Positions 5,723 through 8,676 of a stretch of DNA of 8,676 nucleotides are shown piece after piece (the stretch's first letter is position 1; each line of letters begins with the position of its first letter). The stretch spans positions 1 through 8,676 of the forward strand of contig JAEZGP010000122.1 in the NCBI GenBank assembly GCA_023437285.1, in the 5' to 3' direction. The position numbers and the translations under genes are program-made. This DNA comes from Actinomycetes bacterium (GTDB lineage: Bacteria > Actinomycetota > Actinomycetes > Mycobacteriales > Micromonosporaceae). The notes below the pieces were generated by a model. It made no database searches. It saw only the letters and a program-made list of their open reading frames with translations, and was not told where the DNA came from.

Positions 5723-6781
5723 ATGAGCGAGACCACCACGAGTGGCGATCGGCTCGTCGGGTCAGCCGACGGTGACGTCGAGCTGGCGGTGGGCGGGGGT
5801 GACTCCAAAGAGACGAACCGTCCGAAGGAGTACGTCGGCCGTTCCCCGAACCAGCTCGCCTGGGCCCGGTTGAAGCGGGACCGCACCGGCATGATCAGCG
5901 GAATCATCGTGCTGATGTTCGGCGTCGTGGCGATCGCCGCGCCGCTGATCGAGTGGATCTACGGTCTCGGGCCCAACACGGCCAACTCCAACCTGCTCGA
6001 CCGCACCGGCCTGCCGCTGGGCTACCTGGGCGGCATCGACTTCACCACCAACAACGCCGACGGGCACATCCACATCCTCGGCGTAGAGCCGCAAACGGGC
6101 CGCGACATCTTCATCCGCCTGGTGTACGGCGCCCGTACCTCATTGCTCATCGCGGTGAGCGCGTCCATCCTCTCCGTGACCATCGGCTCGATTGTCGGCG
6201 TCATGGCGGGCTACTTCGGCGGCTGGATCGACTCGATCCTCAACTGGGTCATCGACTTCATGCTCGCCTTCCCGTTCATCCTCTTCTCCATTGCCGCGAT
6301 CCCGGTGATCAACACGTGGATCGGCGACGAGATCGGCGACGTTTCGCCCACGAAACGCATCATCACGATCATCATCATCTTCTCGGTGTTCGGCTGGCTC
6401 TACACCGCTCGACTCGTTCGCGGTCAGGTGCTGTCCATGCGCGAACGGGAGTACGTCGAGGCCGCGCGCGCGGCCGGCGCGAGCGGTTGGCACATCATGT
6501 TCCGGCAGATCATGCCGAACCTGTGGGCTCCTATCCTGGTCACCTTCTCGCTGAGCCTGCCCGCCACGGTGACGGCCGAGGCGGCGCTGTCGTTCCTCAA
6601 CATCGGCGTGATCGAACCGACGCCCGACTGGGGCCGCATGATCAACGCGAGCGTCCCGTGGCTGCAGGCCGATCCGATGTACACATTCATTCCTGGCTTT
6701 GCGATCTGGGTACTGGTGCTCACCTTCAACCTCTTCGGGGACTCCTTGCGCGATGCGCTCGACCCGAAGTCGGCGAAATAG
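5723..6781 (+). CDS. Oligopeptide/dipeptide ABC transporter permease, OppC/DppC type
   Basis: This 352-residue membrane protein forms half of the channel of a peptide-type ABC importer. A hydrophilic, acidic N-terminus (1-43) precedes an OppC_N-like segment (QLAWARLKRDRTGMISG) and the first span (about 55-76). After an external loop with the family segment TGRDIFIRLVYGARTSL (125-141) come about five more spans (near 137-160, 170-195, 211-230, 269-290 and 322-342). The EAA loop that contacts the ATPase is clear at 243-266 (EYVEAARAAGASG then MPN). The ATG at 5723 was chosen because AAGGGAG sits eight bases upstream; the GTG at 5684 and ATG at 5693 lack this. The loop between spans 1 and 2 has about 20 extra residues around FTTNNADGH. 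The next gene begins 79 bases downstream and encodes the binding protein, so both belong to one operon. The partner OppB permease and the ATPases are not in the window. Confidence 0.92.
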   Translation: MSETTTSGDRLVGSADGDVELAVGGGDSKETNRPKEYVGRSPNQLAWARLKRDRTGMISGIIVLMFGVVAIAAPLIEWIYGLGPNTANSNLLDRTGLPLGYLGGIDFTTNNADGHIHILGVEPQTGRDIFIRLVYGARTSLLIAVSASILSVTIGSIVGVMAGYFGGWIDSILNWVIDFMLAFPFILFSIAAIPVINTWIGDEIGDVSPTKRIITIIIIFSVFGWLYTARLVRGQVLSMREREYVEAARAAGASGWHIMFRQIMPNLWAPILVTFSLSLPATVTAEAALSFLNIGVIEPTPDWGRMINASVPWLQADPMYTFIPGFAIWVLVLTFNLFGDSLRDALDPKSAK

Positions 6782-6860
6782 GCACCACGCAATAGAGGCA
6801 CCCGCGCCGGGCGGACACAAACCGGTCGGGACGGGAAACAAAGGGAGAAGGAGAATCGCT

Positions 6861-8609
6861 GTGCGACACCCCGTACGGGCGCTGATTGTCGGCGCCCTAG
6901 TCGTTGGCCTGGCGGCCACCGGCTGTGACAAGAACACCGGTAGCACCGGTACGGGCAATGAGCCGGAGAAGGCGCAGTCCGCGATCATTGTCGACTACAA
7001 GGGCGAGACCCAGACCCCGGCCGCGCCGGTCGAAGGCGCCACGCCCGGCGGCAAGCTGACGATCATGCAGGAGGGTGACTTCGAGCACCTGTCCCCGCAG
7101 CAGATCTACGTCTCGAACGCGCTGTCCTACTCGCTGCTCTTCCACCGCCAGCTCACCGGCTACATCGAGGACGCCAAGGGCGGCCCGCTGAAGCTCGTCG
7201 GCGACCTGGCGACCAACGCCGGTGAGACCACGGACGAGGGCAAGACCTGGAAGTACACGCTGCGCGACGGCGTGAAGTTCGAGGATGGCACCCCCATCAC
7301 CTCGAAGGACGTCGCGTACGGCATCGCGATCTCGTTCTCGACGTACGGCGTGCAGGGCCCGCAGTACCTGCAGTCCGCGCTCGACCCCCAGCGCGCCTAC
7401 AAGGGTCCGTTCGACAGCAAGGGTGCCGAGATCCCCGGCGTCACCACCCCGGACGACAAGACCATCGTCTTCACCTTCGACCGGCCCCACGCCGAGCTGC
7501 CCTACCTGGTGTCGTACCCGACGGCCACGCCGATCCAGGAGTCGAAGTTCAACAAGGAGAAGTACGAGACCTCGTTCCAGTCGACCGGCCCGTACAAGAT
7601 CAAGGAGTACAAGCGCGACGCGTTCCTTGACCTGGAGAAGAACCCGAACTGGGACCCGAAGTCGGACCCGATCCGCAACCAGTACGTGGACACCGTCCAC
7701 TTCGAGTTCACGGTGGACGGCGAGAGCGAGACCAACCGGCTCATCGCGAGCCAGGGCGACGACGCCGCGGCGATCATGACGGGTAACGTCGTGCCGCAGA
7801 AGATCGCCGAGGTCAAGGCCGACCCCGAGATCATGAAGCGGACCCTCTCGGCCGCCACGCCGTTCGTGCGCTACCTCTACATCAACACCCAGCGCGTGAC
7901 CGACGTGTCGGTGCGCCAGGCGCTGAACTACGCGTTCGACCGTGACGCCTACATCAAGGCGATCGGTGGCTACGACGTCGCCGAGCCGGCCAGCACCACG
8001 CTGGCGCCGGTCGTGCCGGGGTACAAGAAGTTCGACGAGTACCCGGGTGCGAACGGTGGCTCCAACGGCGACGTCGAGAAGGCCAAGTCGCTCCTCGCCG
8101 GCAAGACGGTGCCGAAGCTGAAGTTCTGCTTCGGCAACACCCCGGTGAACCAGACGGTCATGGCGGTCGTGCAGACCGGCCTTGCTCGCGCCGGCTTCAC
8201 CTTCTCGTCCGCGCCGATCGACCCGGCCGCGTTCTACACCACCGTCGGTGACAAGACCACCGACTGCGACCTGATCTCGGGTGGTTGGGCGCAGGACTTC
8301 CCGGACGGCGACGCCACCCTCGGTGTCCTCTTCGACGGCACCAAGATCGTCGACAAGGGCAACAACAACCTGGGTTACTTCAACGACCCGGCCATCACCG
8401 CCAAGATCGGTGAGCTCCGTACCCTGGCCGACCGTTCCGCGGCCGCCAACCAGTACGGCGACCTGGACCAGCAGATCATGAAGGCCGCGCCGGTCATCCC
8501 GCTGCGCTACGACCGGTTCTTCGCGATCCACGGCTCCAAGGTCGGCGGCACCTTCGCCAGCCCGCTGTGGGCGCATTTCAACATCACCGGCATCTACGTG
8601 AAGTCCTGA
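6861..8609 (+). CDS. Peptide ABC transporter substrate-binding lipoprotein, SBP_bac_5 family
   Basis: This is a 582-residue extracytoplasmic lipoprotein that should capture peptides or similar ligands for the adjacent permease. The N-terminus has basic residues, a hydrophobic stretch and a lipobox-like ATGC with C22 as the lipid-anchored residue. A low-complexity Gly/Thr/Ser/Glu linker follows to about residue 60. The family signature WKYTLRDGVKFEDGTPITSKDV occupies 130-151. Downstream family-like segments include STGPYKIKEY, VRQALNYAFDRDAY and the final PVIPLRYDRFFAIHG. Two cysteines far downstream (in LKFCFGN and TTDCDL) may form a disulfide. The GTG at 6861 was chosen for its strong GGAGAAGGAG ribosome-binding site seven bases upstream and the signal peptide that follows; the frame is open further upstream only because it overlaps the permease end. 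Length is normal for the family. Ligand specificity cannot be read from the sequence. Confidence 0.94.
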   Translation: MRHPVRALIVGALVVGLAATGCDKNTGSTGTGNEPEKAQSAIIVDYKGETQTPAAPVEGATPGGKLTIMQEGDFEHLSPQQIYVSNALSYSLLFHRQLTGYIEDAKGGPLKLVGDLATNAGETTDEGKTWKYTLRDGVKFEDGTPITSKDVAYGIAISFSTYGVQGPQYLQSALDPQRAYKGPFDSKGAEIPGVTTPDDKTIVFTFDRPHAELPYLVSYPTATPIQESKFNKEKYETSFQSTGPYKIKEYKRDAFLDLEKNPNWDPKSDPIRNQYVDTVHFEFTVDGESETNRLIASQGDDAAAIMTGNVVPQKIAEVKADPEIMKRTLSAATPFVRYLYINTQRVTDVSVRQALNYAFDRDAYIKAIGGYDVAEPASTTLAPVVPGYKKFDEYPGANGGSNGDVEKAKSLLAGKTVPKLKFCFGNTPVNQTVMAVVQTGLARAGFTFSSAPIDPAAFYTTVGDKTTDCDLISGGWAQDFPDGDATLGVLFDGTKIVDKGNNNLGYFNDPAITAKIGELRTLADRSAAANQYGDLDQQIMKAAPVIPLRYDRFFAIHGSKVGGTFASPLWAHFNITGIYVKS

Positions 8610-8625
8610 CGTAGGTACCGCGTTA

Positions 8626-8653
8626 CGGGCGGGCCGGGCCGGCCCGCCGCCCG
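8626..8653 (+). terminator. GC-rich hairpin after the binding-protein gene
   Basis: GCGGGCC (8629-8635) pairs with GGCCCGC (8641-8647) around a 5-base loop, and CGG (8626-8628) can add pairs with CCG (8651-8653) after a small bulge. It begins 17 bases after the stop codon. No T tract follows, so it may partly terminate transcription or protect the upstream message so that the binding protein is made in excess of the channel subunits, as known for other ABC operons. The role is inference. Confidence 0.45.
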
Positions 8654-8676
8654 GAGGCCAAAAGCCGCCCCGCACG

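Noticed and set aside
6699..6860. A 54-residue upstream extension of the binding protein
   Set aside because: It would bury the signal peptide and overlap the permease end. The GTG at 6861 has a near-ideal ribosome-binding site and is followed directly by the signal peptide.
6897..8675. A 592-codon minus-strand open frame opposite the binding-protein gene
   Set aside because: It is an antisense artefact of codon bias; the product is repetitive in Val, Arg, Gly and Asp, and the other strand encodes a clear SBP_bac_5 lipoprotein.
8653..8676. GGAGG at 8653-8657 as the ribosome-binding site of a next gene
   Set aside because: No start codon lies at usable distance before the window ends, and the motif is part of the GC-rich hairpin region.

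Overview
The window is high-GC DNA with strong G/C preference at third codon positions, GTG starts, short operon junctions and very long antisense open frames. This points to an actinomycete. The gene content (a mycobacterial Sdh1-type succinate dehydrogenase and an actinobacterial-style oligopeptide transporter) fits, and the family Micromonosporaceae is a guess rather than something the sequence proves. There are no mobile elements, CRISPR arrays, tRNA or rRNA genes.

Layout: (1) 1-423, plus strand: the 3' end of a gene whose visible product resembles the C-terminal lobe of a BMP/Med-type substrate-binding protein. (2) 439-475: a strong hairpin with A/T-rich flanks on both sides, between convergent genes, probably a bidirectional terminator. 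(3) 486-4298, minus strand: an sdhC-sdhA-sdhB operon in the order membrane anchor, flavoprotein, iron-sulfur protein. The anchor has five predicted membrane spans and several Cys/His residues, including CHSCRH. It resembles the anchor of the mycobacterial Sdh1 class, reported to carry a membrane-embedded Rieske-type cluster. The iron-sulfur subunit has a roughly 90-residue C-terminal tail of unknown role. (4) 4299-4571: a divergent intergenic region with repeated AGTGTG/CACACT half-sites and one CRP-like palindrome. (5) 4572-5354, plus strand: a complete NagD-like HAD-IIA phosphatase. (6) 5355-5722: a 368-base non-coding region with a nested hairpin, a candidate promoter and repeated CGGTA half-sites. 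(7) 5723-8609, plus strand: an OppC/DppC-type permease followed by a peptide-binding lipoprotein. This is probably the front of an oligopeptide ABC operon continuing past the right edge. A GC-rich hairpin follows the lipoprotein gene.

Functionally, the sdh operon links succinate oxidation to the quinone pool at the membrane. The phosphatase is a stand-alone housekeeping-type enzyme. The right-hand genes supply the capture and one channel subunit of a peptide importer. I see no clearly new multi-gene system. The items most worth following up are the Cys/His set in SdhC, the SdhB tail, and the structured intergenic regions.
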